From Clostridiaceae bacterium (lineage in GTDB: Bacteria > Bacillota_A > Clostridia > Clostridiales > Clostridiaceae): a DNA stretch of 7,361 bases. How positions within the stretch are numbered: position 1 is the first letter of the stretch; the number at the start of each line of letters is the position of its first letter. Both the position numbers and the translations under genes were made by a program. The notes below the pieces were generated by a model. That model had not been told where the DNA came from. It did not search any database and was given only the letters and a program-made list of their open reading frames with translations. Shown one piece after another: positions 6,168-7,361 of this stretch. Location of the stretch: the NCBI GenBank assembly GCA_029256485.1, contig JAQSXU010000158.1:1-7361 (forward strand). Reading direction: 5' to 3'.

Positions 6168-7091
6168 TTAAATGTGATTATTGAACCAAGTGACAATATC
6201 CCTCATTACTTCATCTCTGTTTATCTCATTTAACATTTCATGTCTTCCGTCTTTATATAGTTTATACTTTACATCCTTTATATTCAAGTTTTTATACATA
6301 TTATATAGCTTAATAATTCCCTTTCCCTTATTGCCCACGGGGTCCATTTCTCCAGCCATAATGTATATAGGCAAGTCTTTAGAAATACCATTCAAGTTAT
6401 CAGGCTTATACAAATCTTTAAGTCCTCTAAATAAATCATAATAAAAGGATGTGGTGAAAACTGTGCCGCAGTATGGATCATTAATATATTTATCAACTTC
6501 TGACTCATCTCTGCCCAGCCAGTCAAATGGTGTTCTGCATGGTTTGAAAGCCTTATTATAGGCTCCAAATGACATGCTGTTCAGCCTATTGCTTTTTTCT
6601 CTTCTACCATGCCTTTTCATTTCAAACTTAGCTATTAATATGCCTATATCTATAATAGATCCCTGCTTTCCATTGGTACCAGATAAAATAACTCCGCTGA
6701 GATCACTTCCATAAAGCTGAATATACCTTTGGCTTAAAAATGAACCCATACTGTGTCCAAATAGGAAAACAGGCATATTTTTATATTCATCCCTTATGCT
6801 GCAGTTTAATTCATGCATATCCTTTACCATCCAATTGAATCCATCATCATCTGCAATATATCCTAGTTTTTCAACACTGCCTGCGGTTTTACCATGTCCC
6901 CTGTGGTCATTTGCAAATACTAAATAGCCATTTCCCGTAAGAAAGCCGGCAAATCTCTCATATCTTGCTGCTGTTTCTGCCATACCGTGAGCAATTTGAA
7001 TTATCCCCTTAATTTCCCCTTCAGGTATCCACTTATACACAAATATATTCACTCCATCAGAATCCTTAAAATCAAATGTTTTGCAAACCAT
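6168..7091 (-). CDS. Alpha/beta hydrolase, monoacylglycerol lipase/lysophospholipase type
   Basis: This 307-residue serine hydrolase belongs to the Hydrolase_4 (serine aminopeptidase S33-like) group, which includes monoacylglycerol lipases and lysophospholipases. The oxyanion-hole segment is AHGMAETAARYERFAGFL (34-51), followed by NDHRGHG (61-67). The nucleophile elbow is GHSMGS with Ser114. The acid and base of the triad are probably D250 (GEMDPVG) and H284 (DGRHEMLNE). A cap region lies at about 150-240. There is no signal peptide or membrane segment, so it is probably cytoplasmic. The likely reaction is hydrolysis of a carboxylic ester such as a monoacylglycerol or lysophospholipid; the exact substrate cannot be read. 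AGGGGG (7098-7103) sits 6 bases before the start at 7091. It is the first gene of the leftward cluster, and its promoter should lie in the divergent region to its right, where I see no convincing leftward box pair. Confidence 0.88.
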   Translation of the reverse strand: MVCKTFDFKDSDGVNIFVYKWIPEGEIKGIIQIAHGMAETAARYERFAGFLTGNGYLVFANDHRGHGKTAGSVEKLGYIADDDGFNWMVKDMHELNCSIRDEYKNMPVFLFGHSMGSFLSQRYIQLYGSDLSGVILSGTNGKQGSIIDIGILIAKFEMKRHGRREKSNRLNSMSFGAYNKAFKPCRTPFDWLGRDESEVDKYINDPYCGTVFTTSFYYDLFRGLKDLYKPDNLNGISKDLPIYIMAGEMDPVGNKGKGIIKLYNMYKNLNIKDVKYKLYKDGRHEMLNEINRDEVMRDIVTWFNNHI

Positions 7092-7200
7092 ACTATACCC
7101 CCTAATTTTACTTTCTAACTATGTATATTCTTTATAAAATTCTACTATCCTCTAATATTTAAACATGTAAATAAAAAAAGTTAAATTTTTTCCAGTAAAA

Positions 7201-7231
7201 CTATGATAAATTCATTTAAATCTACGATAAT
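7201..7231. repeat. Pair of direct repeats in the divergent intergenic region
   Basis: CTATGATAAA (7201-7210) and CTACGATAAT (7222-7231) match at 8 of 10 positions and are offset by 21 bp, two turns of the helix. They overlap the proposed -35 and -10 boxes of the downstream gene, so they could be an operator or may be just promoter-like sequence occurring twice. The rest of 7092-7262 is AT-rich and holds no ORF or RNA gene that I recognise. Confidence 0.35.
7203..7231 (+). promoter_or_regulatory. Probable promoter of the secreted-protein gene
   Basis: ATGATA (7203-7208, 4 of 6 matches to TTGACA) and GATAAT (7226-7231, 5 of 6 matches to TATAAT) are separated by exactly 17 bp. They lie 32 bp upstream of the ATG, leaving a short leader that contains the strong ribosome binding site AAGGAGG (7248-7254). 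Confidence 0.45.
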
Positions 7232-7262
7232 GTAAAAGGAAAAAAATAAGGAGGTTTACAGC

Positions 7263-7361
7263 ATGAAAAAATCAAAATCACTGGTTTTTGCATTTTTAAT
7301 TGCTTCAGCTCTGGTAGGAAATATGACAGTAATGCCAAATCCTGTACATGCTGCTGAAACA
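7263..7361 (+). CDS. Secreted protein, N-terminal signal peptide only (runs off right edge)
   Basis: Only 33 codons are visible. They encode a classic Sec signal peptide: a basic start (MKKSKS), a hydrophobic core (LVFAFLIASALVG) and a probable signal peptidase I site of the form A-x-A or close to it at VHA-AET (about residues 28-31). The ribosome binding site AAGGAGG (7248-7254) has ideal 8-base spacing, which suggests efficient translation. There is no cysteine of a lipobox, so the product is likely exported and released or wall-bound rather than a lipoprotein. The mature protein is outside the window and its function cannot be told. Confidence 0.8.
   Translation, partial: MKKSKSLVFAFLIASALVGNMTVMPNPVHAAET

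Overview
The window is AT-rich and every gene has a purine-rich (AGGAGG-type) ribosome binding site, with A/T-ending codons and short intergenic spacers. Together with a YhaM-type exoribonuclease, this points to a low-GC Firmicute, most likely a Clostridium or close relative. This is inferred from sequence style; no species marker is present.

Layout. (a) Positions 1 to about 458 hold the 5' part of an IS1595-family insertion sequence read leftwards. Its transposase starts at 364 and runs off the left edge after 121 residues. A small imperfect palindrome at 423-458 may lie near the element's end. (b) Positions 459-596 are a leader with an extended -10 promoter and a doubtful 16-codon ORF. (c) Positions 597-2548 are a rightward two-gene unit: a cytoplasmic glycerophosphodiester phosphodiesterase, then 14 bp later a 12-helix MFS transporter resembling the SLC45/sugar-cation type. 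(d) Positions 2549-2653 separate convergent genes and hold a strong hairpin terminator usable from both sides, a second hairpin, and five tandem copies of a 7-base repeat that run into the stop codon of the next gene. (e) Positions 2654-7091 are three leftward genes, listed in order of transcription: an alpha/beta hydrolase of the monoacylglycerol lipase/lysophospholipase type, a large nuclease-helicase fusion (RecB-like PD-(D/E)XK nuclease plus XPD/DinG iron-sulfur helicase), and a YhaM-like 3'-5' exoribonuclease (OB fold plus HD domain). Gaps of 59 and 98 bp and the lack of an obvious terminator between them allow one transcript. (f) Positions 7092-7262 are a divergent intergenic region. (g) From 7263 to the right edge is the start of a secreted protein, of which only the signal peptide and its cleavage region are visible.

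How it fits together. The rightward pair suggests handling of glycerophosphodiesters or another small solute. The leftward cluster joins lipid-ester hydrolysis with nucleic acid processing, and no single pathway obviously unites the three. I found no CRISPR array, tRNA, rRNA, recognised riboswitch or clear new multi-gene defence system. The most interesting protein is the nuclease-helicase fusion, which has an intact set of motifs for both domains.
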